Assembly (NCBI GenBank): GCA_003542385.1 | Contig: DPKT01000310.1 | Span: 3,979 to 11,250, forward strand | From: Desulfomicrobium sp. | Lineage (GTDB): Bacteria > Desulfobacterota > Desulfovibrionia > Desulfovibrionales > Desulfomicrobiaceae | Length of the DNA: 7,272 nt | Reading direction: 5' to 3' | Shown here: positions 1-6,231 of the stretch, piece after piece | How the letters are laid out: each line of letters opens with the position of its first letter | Position numbering within the stretch: the first letter of the stretch is position 1 | Position numbers and translations under genes: made by a program | The notes under the pieces: generated by a model | What the model was told of the DNA's origin: nothing | The model's input: only the letters and a program-made list of their open reading frames with translations | Database searches by the model: none

Positions 1-986
1 TGGTCAACGTCATCAACGAGGCCGGCGCTTTGCCGACCAAGAACTTCCGCATGGGCAAGTTCGACGGCGCCGAGAAGATCTCCGGCGAGACCCTGGCCGC
101 CAACATCGAGAAACGCGGCGGCAAGACCAAGCACGGCTGCCACACGGGCTGCATCATCCAGTGCTCGCAGGTCTACCATGACAAGGACGGCAAGTACCTG
201 ACCACGGGCTTCGAGTACGAGACCATCTGGGGCTTCGGCGCGGACCTGCTGGTCGACAACCTGGACGACATCGCGAACATGGACCGCACCTGCGACGAAG
301 CGGGCATGGACACCATCGAGATGGCCAACACCATGGCAATGGCCATGGAAGCCGGGATCATCGCCTGGGGCGACGGCAAGGGCGTGCTGGCCGAACTGGC
401 CAAGGTCGGGACCAAGGACCCGCTGGGCCGCATCTACGGCAACGGCACGGCGTACACGGCCCAGGCCTTCGGCGTGGACCGCGTGCCCGTGGTCAAGAAC
501 CAGGCCCTGCCCGCCTATGACCCGCGCGCCGTCAAGGGCGTCGGCGTGACCTACGCCACGACCCCCATGGGCGCCGACCACACCGCCGGCTACGGCGTGT
601 GCCAGAACGTGCTCAAATGCGGCGGCGACGTGGACGGCCACAAGAAGGAAGGCAACATCGAGATCTCCAAGAACCTGCAGGTCGCCACGGCGGCCGTGGA
701 CTCCCTGGGCCTTTGCCTGTTCGTGGCCTTCGCGGTGCTTGACGACGCGCGCGGCGTGCCGTGCATGGCCAAGCTGGTTTCGGGCCTCATCGGCAAGGAC
801 TACAGCGTGGACGAACTGGTGGGCATGGGCGTGAACTGCCTGAAGGACGAGCTGGACTTCAACAAGCGCGCCGGCTTCACCGACGCCGACGACCAGCTGC
901 CCCGCTTCTTCCAGACCGAACTCCTGCCGCCCCACAACGTCGGCTGGGACTACACCGCCGAGGAACTGCAGGCCGCCAAGGTCTAG
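1..986 (+). CDS. Aldehyde:ferredoxin oxidoreductase, C-terminal part (5' end outside window)
   Basis: Tungsten-dependent aldehyde oxidoreductase (AOR family), which oxidises aldehydes to carboxylic acids in the cytoplasm and passes electrons to ferredoxin. The reading frame is open from position 3 (VNVINEAGALPTKNF...), so the TTG at 30 is internal and the true start lies upstream. About 327 of the roughly 600 residues usual for the family are visible. A cysteine cluster GCHTGCIIQC (codons at 138, 150, 162) and a later Cys in DSLGLC (codon at 714) are the expected 4Fe-4S ligands. The ETIWGFG and CDEAGMDTIE segments are typical of the tungstopterin-binding domains. The cluster spacing seen is CX3CX3C, whereas the Pyrococcus AOR has CX2CX3C, so this may be a distinct AOR subfamily. 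The gene ends at TAG 984-986 and is followed by a terminator. The family call is firm; the aldehyde substrate is unknown. Confidence 0.93.
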   Translation, partial: VNVINEAGALPTKNFRMGKFDGAEKISGETLAANIEKRGGKTKHGCHTGCIIQCSQVYHDKDGKYLTTGFEYETIWGFGADLLVDNLDDIANMDRTCDEAGMDTIEMANTMAMAMEAGIIAWGDGKGVLAELAKVGTKDPLGRIYGNGTAYTAQAFGVDRVPVVKNQALPAYDPRAVKGVGVTYATTPMGADHTAGYGVCQNVLKCGGDVDGHKKEGNIEISKNLQVATAAVDSLGLCLFVAFAVLDDARGVPCMAKLVSGLIGKDYSVDELVGMGVNCLKDELDFNKRAGFTDADDQLPRFFQTELLPPHNVGWDYTAEELQAAKV

Positions 987-1014
987 ACGTCACTCGATTC
1001 CTGATTCTGCAACG

Positions 1015-1056
1015 ACGAATCCCCGTCCGGAATGTCCGGGCGGGGATTCGTTTTTT
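1015..1056 (+). terminator. Rho-independent terminator of the AOR gene
   Basis: Arms cgaatccccgtccgg (1016-1030) and ccgggcggggattcg (1036-1050) form a 15-bp stem with one G-U wobble and a 5-nt loop (1031-1035). An extra A-T pair (1015/1051) extends it. Six Ts follow directly (1051-1056). It lies 28 bp past the AOR stop codon. On the minus strand the same hairpin comes after the end of the convergent clc gene but has no U-tract, so it is mainly a plus-strand terminator. Confidence 0.92.
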
Positions 1057-1101
1057 CGGCCACAGGCCCATGCGGGGGAGGCAGACGCCCCGGACAGTCC
1101 G

Positions 1102-2919
1102 TCAGGCCTGCGCCTTCATCGCCTTGAGCGTCCTGGCGTAGGCCGTGAAGACGTCCTCCCTGGCCAGCATCCCCAGGACCCTGGTCGGGTCCTCGCTGTC
1201 CACGACGGGCAACTGCGCCAGGTCGGATTCCACGAATTTGAGCAGCGCCGTGTACAGGTCCTCGTCGGGGCGCAACAGCACGGCCTTGCGCGCGACGTCA
1301 CCGGCCACCAGAAGCTCGCACAGGCTCTCCTCGTACAGCACTTTGCGCAGGTCCTGCACCGCCAGGATGCCCGTTATCCTGTCGTCCGCCCCGCGCACCG
1401 GGAAGCAGAGTTCGCTCGCGTTGACGATGATGTCCGTCAGGGCCCCGAAGTGCGTGCCCTCCTCCACGATGCTGACCCGGCCGGGCTTGTAGTGGTCCCG
1501 GACCTGCTCCCGCTCCAGGATGTTGATGGTCGCGTCGCTGACGTGGGCCGGCGACTCGAACTTGTTGTCCACCTGATTCTCGTAGAGCGACACGTTGCGC
1601 CCCAGGACCAGGGTCACGGCCGAGGCCAGCATGAGGGGCGCCAGCAGCCCGTAGCCCTGAGTCAGCTCGCAGACCATGACCAGGGGCCCGATGGGCGCGT
1701 TGGCCACGCCCGAGAAGAAGGCGGCCATGCCCACCAGCACGTACCCGCCCGGCTCCGTGACCACGCCGGGAAAAAAACGCTGCCCGAGGGTGCCGACCAC
1801 GCCGCCGCTCATGCCGCCGACGAAGAGGGCCGGCGCGAACATGCCGCCGCTCATGCCCGAGCCTATGACCACCGAGGTGGCCAGGGTCTTGCCGACGACC
1901 ATTCCGGCCATCATGGCCACGGAGAGCTTGCCGAGCATGGCCAGCTCAAGCCAGCCGGTGCCACCGCCCAGCAGCTCCGGGAAGGCGACGCCCAGTGCGG
2001 CCATGCCGAATCCCCCCAGGGTCATGGCCGGGATGAAGCCGAAGCGGTCGGTCAGAGGCCAGAACACCCTGTATTTGATGGCCCGGAACGTGCTCACGTA
2101 GAACCAGCCCGAAACCGCGCAAACCAGTCCAAGCAAGGCGTAAACGGGCAGCTCGCGGATGTCCGAGAACTCGAATTTGGGTATCCCGAAAATGGGCTCG
2201 GATCCGAATATCAGGGTGAAGATGGAGTAGGAGACCACCGAGGACAGGATGGAAGGCAGCAGGGCTTCGGCCTCGAAGTCCTCGCGGTAGATGACCTCCA
2301 CAGCCGTGAGCGCCCCGCCGAGGGGCGCGCGAAAAATGGCCCCGAGCCCGCCTGCGGCGCCGGCCAGGAGCATGATGCGACGTTCCTTGACCGAAAGCCG
2401 GAGTTTCCCGGCCAGCCAGGAACCGAACCCGGCCCCGAGCAGGGAAATTGGCCCCTCTCGACCGGCGCTGCCGCCGGCGGCGATGGTCAGCACGGACGTT
2501 CCCACCCGGATGAGGGGAACCGCCGGTGCAAGATGCCCTTCCTGACGATGGAAGCACTTGATCATGGAGTCCGTGCCGTCGGTGCCGCCATGGCGGGTCT
2601 GGGGCACGAAACGGTGGACCAGCCACCCGGTCAGAAGCCCCACGCCGCCCAGAAAGAGGAAGAGCAGCCATGGCCTGTAGGGCCCGGGATCGCCGGACAG
2701 GAGCTGTTCGCCGGCGGGAACGGGCAGGGAGAAGCCCGCCAGGTGGCGCAGCAGCAGATGCCCCAGGGCTTCCACGCCGACATAGAACGCCACGGCGCCC
2801 AGGCCCGTCATGGCCCCGACGACCACGCCCAGGGCCAGCCATTTGAAGCTCACGATGGAATGGTAGCTGCGGACCAGTTCCGTGTAGGGCCGGAAAAGAA
2901 TGCGGAGAAAAGCGCGCAT
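1102..2919 (-). CDS. ClC-family chloride channel/transporter with two CBS domains
   Basis: Inner-membrane anion channel or exchanger of the ClC family, 605 residues: an N-terminal cytoplasmic helix, a hydrophobic multi-helix membrane domain (about 25-450) and a C-terminal CBS pair (about 477-531 and 539-600) that usually binds adenine nucleotides. Family motifs seen are GREGP (153-157, with the gating glutamate E155), GGMFAP (358-363) and the central tyrosine in SLYENQ (Y446). Two departures from E. coli ClC are visible. The GSGIP selectivity segment is replaced by GGTDGTD (111-117), and the internal proton glutamate (E203 in E. coli) aligns with V209, after the conserved E208. Val at that place is found in eukaryotic ClC channels, so this protein may act as a channel rather than a 2Cl-/H+ exchanger; that is inferred. 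The ATG lies 8 bp past the ribF stop, whose TGA is part of the TGAGGG Shine-Dalgarno, implying co-transcription and probably translational coupling. Convergent with the AOR gene. Confidence 0.93.
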   Translation of the reverse strand: MRAFLRILFRPYTELVRSYHSIVSFKWLALGVVVGAMTGLGAVAFYVGVEALGHLLLRHLAGFSLPVPAGEQLLSGDPGPYRPWLLFLFLGGVGLLTGWLVHRFVPQTRHGGTDGTDSMIKCFHRQEGHLAPAVPLIRVGTSVLTIAAGGSAGREGPISLLGAGFGSWLAGKLRLSVKERRIMLLAGAAGGLGAIFRAPLGGALTAVEVIYREDFEAEALLPSILSSVVSYSIFTLIFGSEPIFGIPKFEFSDIRELPVYALLGLVCAVSGWFYVSTFRAIKYRVFWPLTDRFGFIPAMTLGGFGMAALGVAFPELLGGGTGWLELAMLGKLSVAMMAGMVVGKTLATSVVIGSGMSGGMFAPALFVGGMSGGVVGTLGQRFFPGVVTEPGGYVLVGMAAFFSGVANAPIGPLVMVCELTQGYGLLAPLMLASAVTLVLGRNVSLYENQVDNKFESPAHVSDATINILEREQVRDHYKPGRVSIVEEGTHFGALTDIIVNASELCFPVRGADDRITGILAVQDLRKVLYEESLCELLVAGDVARKAVLLRPDEDLYTALLKFVESDLAQLPVVDSEDPTRVLGMLAREDVFTAYARTLKAMKAQA

Positions 2920-2927
2920 GAAAACCC

Positions 2928-3872
2928 TCAGACCAGGCGGGCCTCGGGCAGGGCCAGGATGGTCCTCCCCAGCGCGACGTCCTTGCCTATCTGGGATTTG
3001 AGTTCGTCGAGGCTGGAAAACTTGCGTTCCCCGCGCAGCCGCTGCACGAAATGGACCTTGAGGGTCTTGCCGTAGAGATCCCGGTCCAGGTCGAGGATGT
3101 GCACTTCGACCGAGAGCACGTCGTTGCCGAAGGTCGGGTTGTACCCGATATTGGCCACGGCCTGGTGGACCTGGCCTTCAAGCTCGGCCCAGCAGCAGTA
3201 GACGCCCGTCTTGGGGAAAAGCTCGTCCACGAGATGGACGTTGGCCGTGGGAAAGCCCAGCAGCCTGCCGCCACGGTTCTGGCCGTGCACGACGTCGCCC
3301 GAGACGCGGTAGAACCGGCCCAGCAGCGACTTGGCAGCCCAGACGTCGCCGGCCTCGACCAGATCGCGGATACGCGTCGAGCTGACGATGGCCTGGTCGA
3401 CCATGACCGGCTCCAGCTGTTCCACGCCGAAACCCCACTGCTTCCCGAGCACCGTCAGCAGCCCGTAGTTGCCGGCGCGGCCCTTGCCGAAGGCGTAGTC
3501 GTAGCCGATGACCAGTTCCCTGACCTTGAGCCCATCCACCAGGATGCGGCGCACGAACTCCTCGGGGCTCATGCTCGCCAGTTCCTGGTTGAACTCCAGG
3601 CAGAGCAGGTGGTCGATGCCCAGAGCCTTGATCAGCTCGGCCCGCTGTTCATAGAGAGTAATGAACGGGGGCGTCTTCTTGCCCGTGAAGAAACGCAGGG
3701 GATGAGGCTCGAAGGTGATGACCACGGACGGAACCCCAAGGCCGGCGGCCAGGTCCCGCACGCGGGCAATGAGTCGCTGGTGTCCGATATGGACCCCGTC
3801 GAAATTGCCGATGGTGACGCAGGACCCCTTTTCCAGGCCGCCGATCTGGTCCGGCCATGTGACGCAATGCAT
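2928..3872 (-). CDS. ribF: Bifunctional riboflavin kinase / FAD synthetase
   Basis: Converts riboflavin to FMN (kinase) and FMN to FAD (adenylyltransferase) in the cytoplasm. The 314 residues match the usual length of bacterial RibF. The N-terminal nucleotidyltransferase domain carries GNFDGVHIGH (22-31), FEPHP (54-58) and SSTRIR (164-169). The C-terminal riboflavin-kinase domain carries GFPTAN (206-211), NIGYNPTF (241-248) and the catalytic glutamate in VEVHILD (E256). The ATG at 3872 is preceded by GGGAGGGAG on the minus strand, a strong ribosome binding site, and the protein begins MHCVTWPDQI as expected for the family. It is the first gene of a two-gene operon with the downstream clc. No FMN riboswitch is visible in the short leader. 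No abnormality seen. Confidence 0.97.
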   Translation of the reverse strand: MHCVTWPDQIGGLEKGSCVTIGNFDGVHIGHQRLIARVRDLAAGLGVPSVVITFEPHPLRFFTGKKTPPFITLYEQRAELIKALGIDHLLCLEFNQELASMSPEEFVRRILVDGLKVRELVIGYDYAFGKGRAGNYGLLTVLGKQWGFGVEQLEPVMVDQAIVSSTRIRDLVEAGDVWAAKSLLGRFYRVSGDVVHGQNRGGRLLGFPTANVHLVDELFPKTGVYCCWAELEGQVHQAVANIGYNPTFGNDVLSVEVHILDLDRDLYGKTLKVHFVQRLRGERKFSSLDELKSQIGKDVALGRTILALPEARLV

Positions 3873-3907
3873 GAAATGTCTCCCTCCCGAAAACTGGCTG
3901 CCTCGCC

Positions 3908-3937
3908 TCTATACCAAAAGACCCCAGGCTTCAACAA
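3908..3937 (-). promoter_or_regulatory. Candidate sigma70 promoter of ribF-clc
   Basis: Read on the minus strand, a -35-like TTGTTG (3937-3932) and a -10 TATAGA (3913-3908) are separated by 18 bases. The -10 is preceded by TGG, giving an extended -10 (TGnTATAGA). Transcription would start near 3901, about 30 bases before the ribF ATG. Identified by eye only. Confidence 0.55.
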
Positions 3938-3960
3938 AGGCCGACCCAACGGGAAATCTC

Positions 3961-4030
3961 ACTAGTCACGCTTCAATAATTTGAAATGATTGATAAAATA
4001 ATTTAATCAAAAAAATCTGAACAAAATGCT
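3961..4030. other. AT-rich intergenic block upstream of tRNA-Leu
   Basis: I count 16 G/C in these 70 bases (about 23%), against 68% in a sampled stretch of the neighbouring core gene. It contains a perfect dyad TTCAA-taat-TTGAA (3972-3985) and a looser TGATT...AATCA dyad just after it. It lies between the ribF promoter and the tRNA gene, so it may serve as an UP element or protein-binding site for either. No gene is present. Confidence 0.5.
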
Positions 4031-4058
4031 TGCCAAAGGCAGGCTGCTCACATAAACA
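4030..4058 (+). promoter_or_regulatory. Possible promoter of tRNA-Leu
   Basis: A good -35 hexamer TTGCCA (4030-4035) is followed after 15-17 bases by weak -10 candidates (CATAAA 4051-4056 or TAAACA 4053-4058). Initiation would fall near 4065, a few bases before the mature tRNA 5' end, with the AT-rich block immediately upstream as a possible UP element. The -10 is poor, so this is tentative. Confidence 0.35.
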
Positions 4059-4073
4059 CGCTTCTCACGTCAC

Positions 4074-4160
4074 GCCGAAGTGGTGGAATTGGTAGACACG
4101 CTAGGTTCAGGGTCTAGTCGGGGTTCCCCGGTGGAGGTTCGAGTCCTCTCTTCGGCACCA
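4074..4160 (+). tRNA. tRNA-Leu (anticodon CAG)
   Basis: Complete type II tRNA. The acceptor arms gccgaag (4074-4080) and cttcggc (4150-4156) pair perfectly. The D-arm region is typical of tRNA-Leu (tggaattggtagacac). The anticodon stem ctagg/tctag (4101-4105/4113-4117, one G-U) holds loop ttcaggg with anticodon CAG at 4108-4110. The long variable arm is cgggg-tt-ccccg (4119-4130), diagnostic of Leu/Ser/Tyr classes. The T arm is ggagg-ttcgagt-cctct (4133-4149). Discriminator A and an encoded CCA end the gene at 4160. It reads CUG codons, common in GC-rich genomes. Its 3' end borders an integrase gene and is the likely integration site. Confidence 0.97.
4131..4160 (+). other. Probable attachment site (attL) at the tRNA-Leu 3' end
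   Basis: Tyrosine recombinases encoded directly next to a tRNA gene usually recombine within the T-arm and 3' end of that tRNA, leaving it intact. Here the T arm, acceptor strand and CCA lie 100 bp before the integrase start. No second copy of this segment is visible in the window, so the exact core and the matching attR cannot be fixed. The position is inferred from context. Confidence 0.5.
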
Positions 4161-4168
4161 AAAGAATG

Positions 4169-4204
4169 CAACCGCTTGGATTTATTCTAAGCGGTTGTTT
4201 TTTT
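4169..4204 (+). terminator. Rho-independent terminator of tRNA-Leu
   Basis: Perfect 9-bp stem caaccgctt (4169-4177) / aagcggttg (4189-4197). It is extendable by three further pairs (4178-4180 with 4186-4188) to a 5-nt loop, and is followed by seven Ts (4198-4204). It begins 9 bases after the tRNA CCA. It also insulates the integrase from tRNA transcription. If the insertion crossed over inside the tRNA, this terminator was brought by the island. Confidence 0.88.
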
Positions 4205-4223
4205 ATGCGCTTCTGCTTCAAAG

Positions 4224-4248
4224 TGTTACACAAAGCTGGTACACAAGG
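4224..4248 (+). repeat. Tandem 12-bp direct repeat upstream of the integrase
   Basis: TGTTACACAAAG (4224-4235) and TGGTACACAAGG (4237-4248) match at 10 of 12 positions, with starts 13 bp apart. They fill the gap between the tRNA terminator and the integrase start, so they may be recombinase arm-type or excisionase/repressor binding sites. The second copy includes the integrase Shine-Dalgarno (AAGGGG). Confidence 0.6.
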
Positions 4249-4260
4249 GGCATGAACGCG

Positions 4261-6231
4261 ATGTCATTGTGCAACCACCTCCAGCGGCGAGGCGCGGTCT
4301 ACTACTTCCGGGTCCGCATCCCTGCCGATCTCCTCGAAGTCTACGCCCCCAAGCGGGAAATCGTCCACAGCCTGAAGACCAAGGACCCGAAAGAGGCCAA
4401 GGCCAAATGCCGGGTGCTGGCCGTCAAGGTCGATCAGGAATTCACGGCCCATCGAAGACGGCTTGAGGCCGAGAAAAAGCTGGCCGCTCCCCTGGAGGCT
4501 CCGGCCCAGCGCAACCTCACGGACCTCGACTCCGTTCAGGACTACGAACTTACCCGCCTCGCCCTGCTCTACCTGCATGAGGTCCTGTCCCATGATGAGA
4601 TGGAGCGGACGGTAGCCAAGCCCAGCGAGAAGGAACTCCGCGAATGGGAGGAGACGCAAGAGCATCTCCGCCAGCTCCACGAACAGCGGGGCCTTGAGTT
4701 CACCCCGGAGCCATTCCCCCGCGTCGGCCTTTCGCCGGATGTCGTCCGCCGCAAGCGTGAGCATGCCCGGCTGTTCATCCAGGGAGGAGGACTCTGCCTC
4801 GCCACCGGGGACACCTCGCTCATTCAGGACGAGGCCCTGGCCTTCCTTGACGCCCATGACTTCAAGGTGGCCGACCTGATGTCATCCAATTTCCAGAAAC
4901 TCTGCCTCTCCCTGATCCAAAAAAAGATCGAAGCCCAGGAGGCGATCCTCAAGCGCCTGGACGGAGAGTGGGTCCCAACCCCATCCCCTGCCGCTCCCCA
5001 GGCCCAGATCATCGTGATCAACGGCGCACAGGCCAACCCGGTCCTGTCGTCCATCCCCGGCATCATCCAGCAGAGCGTCACTGGCCATGATCAGGACCGG
5101 AAGCTCGTCCCGTCCGCAGACAACCCCCTGTTGTCCGCCATCTGGGAAAGCTACCTGCGAGAGCGCAAGCCTGCGCCCATGACGGAGCGGGACTTCGAGG
5201 CCTCCGTGAACCGTTTCATTGAACTGGTCGGCAACCTCCCGATCCAGGCCATCACCAAGTCCCACTTCCGGCAGTTCAAGGAAGCCCTGCTCAAGCTCCC
5301 CGCTCACCTCCCCAAGGAGATCCGCAGGCTCCCGTTCCCGAAGCTCCTGGCCAAGGTCGAACAGGATCAGAAGAACGGGGCCGAGTACAAGCTGCTGAAC
5401 CCCACGACCGTGAACAACAAGTACCTGGGAGCGCTCAAGGCCGTCCTCAGCCATGCCGTTGACGGCGGCTTCATCGACACCAACCCGGCGGAACAGATCA
5501 GGGTCACCTTCCACGCGGACACGCAAGGCGAGGCGGAACCATCCGTCCTGCCCTACACGGACGAGGAACTCGGCATCATCTTCTCGTCCACATTCTTCGT
5601 CGCTGGCCAGCCCGACAAGTTCAAGAAGAAGATGACCAAGGACCAGATCCTCGACTACCAATGGCTCTCGATTCTCGGCCTGTTCACCGGAGCGAGGCTG
5701 GAAGAGATCGGCCAGCTCGATGTCGCGGACCTCATGGAGGAGGACGGCGTGAACTACCTGTACGTCCACGGCGATCCGAACTCGACCCGGAGGATCAAGA
5801 ACAGATCCTCCAGGCGCAAGATCCCCGTTCACCCCCGCCTCATCGCACTGGGCTTCCTCGACTTCGTGGCGCTCCGGTCAAGCCAGGGCGAGAAGAAGAT
5901 CTTCTCAACCCTCGCGGAGTTGGACGGCAGGCAGGGCAAAAGAACCAGCGCCTTCTCCAAGTGGTGGACACGGCTCACGACGGAAATCGGCGTGAAGAGC
6001 GGCAGGCAGAAGACGTTCCACTCCTTCCGGCATACCTTCAAACGGGCCATGCGGAACGCACAGGTTGACGGCAACCTGACCGACGCCATCCAGGGGCACA
6101 GCAACAGAAGCGTCTCCGCCCACTACGGCAGGGACAAGGACGGCATGGGCTATGCGCTCCCCGTCCTTTTTGAAGCGATCAGCAGGGCCGGGATGGCAGG
6201 AGTAGATATCCACAAGCCCGAGGGCCGCTGA
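4261..6231 (+). CDS. Tyrosine recombinase / site-specific integrase with N-terminal DUF6538-like domain
   Basis: Catalyses integration and excision of a mobile element at the adjacent tRNA-Leu. 656 residues from the chosen start, longer than the usual 350-450 of simple phage integrases. The N-terminus (LCNHLQRRGAVYYFRVRIP) is the DUF6538 type typical of large proteobacterial island integrases. A helical middle and SAM-like core-binding region (about 290-410) precede the catalytic domain (about 415-640). Catalytic residues recognisable are R479 (GARLEE), K513 or K520 in the beta-hairpin, H587 and R590 (HSFRH), H613 (QGH) and the nucleophile Y622 (HYGRD), so the enzyme looks intact. ATG 4261 is preferred because AAGGGG (4245-4250) lies 10 bases upstream. 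ATG 4252 would leave only 1 base, and the frame's extension to TTG 4195 runs into the tRNA terminator. GC content (37 of 60 bases at 4321-4380) is close to the core genes, unlike the next gene. No terminator hairpin is evident after the TGA. Confidence 0.95.
   Translation: MSLCNHLQRRGAVYYFRVRIPADLLEVYAPKREIVHSLKTKDPKEAKAKCRVLAVKVDQEFTAHRRRLEAEKKLAAPLEAPAQRNLTDLDSVQDYELTRLALLYLHEVLSHDEMERTVAKPSEKELREWEETQEHLRQLHEQRGLEFTPEPFPRVGLSPDVVRRKREHARLFIQGGGLCLATGDTSLIQDEALAFLDAHDFKVADLMSSNFQKLCLSLIQKKIEAQEAILKRLDGEWVPTPSPAAPQAQIIVINGAQANPVLSSIPGIIQQSVTGHDQDRKLVPSADNPLLSAIWESYLRERKPAPMTERDFEASVNRFIELVGNLPIQAITKSHFRQFKEALLKLPAHLPKEIRRLPFPKLLAKVEQDQKNGAEYKLLNPTTVNNKYLGALKAVLSHAVDGGFIDTNPAEQIRVTFHADTQGEAEPSVLPYTDEELGIIFSSTFFVAGQPDKFKKKMTKDQILDYQWLSILGLFTGARLEEIGQLDVADLMEEDGVNYLYVHGDPNSTRRIKNRSSRRKIPVHPRLIALGFLDFVALRSSQGEKKIFSTLAELDGRQGKRTSAFSKWWTRLTTEIGVKSGRQKTFHSFRHTFKRAMRNAQVDGNLTDAIQGHSNRSVSAHYGRDKDGMGYALPVLFEAISRAGMAGVDIHKPEGR

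Noticed and set aside
30..32. TTG as start of the AOR gene
   Set aside because: The frame is open to the left edge and the preceding residues (VNVINEAGAL) are typical internal AOR sequence; the gene is cut by the window edge.
1091..1101. Small hairpin cgga-cag-tccg just after the clc stop as a minus-strand terminator
   Set aside because: Only 4 bp with no U-tract; the minus-strand transcript more likely ends at or beyond the hairpin at 1015-1051, or by Rho.
1450..3075. Long plus-strand open frame (541 codons)
   Set aside because: Antisense to the ClC gene; composition is His/Gly/Gln-rich shadow translation, while the minus strand has clear ClC and CBS motifs.
3051..3965. Plus-strand open frame (304 codons)
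   Set aside because: Antisense to ribF, which carries all RibF signature motifs; no family features in this frame.
3981..4011. Fur-box-like AT-rich sequence
   Set aside because: Only loosely palindromic around tgattgataaaataat; it does not fit the 7-1-7 pattern and no iron-related gene adjoins.
4882..5832. Minus-strand open frame (316 codons)
   Set aside because: Antisense to the integrase, a shadow of its GC-rich codons without recognisable motifs or a ribosome binding site.
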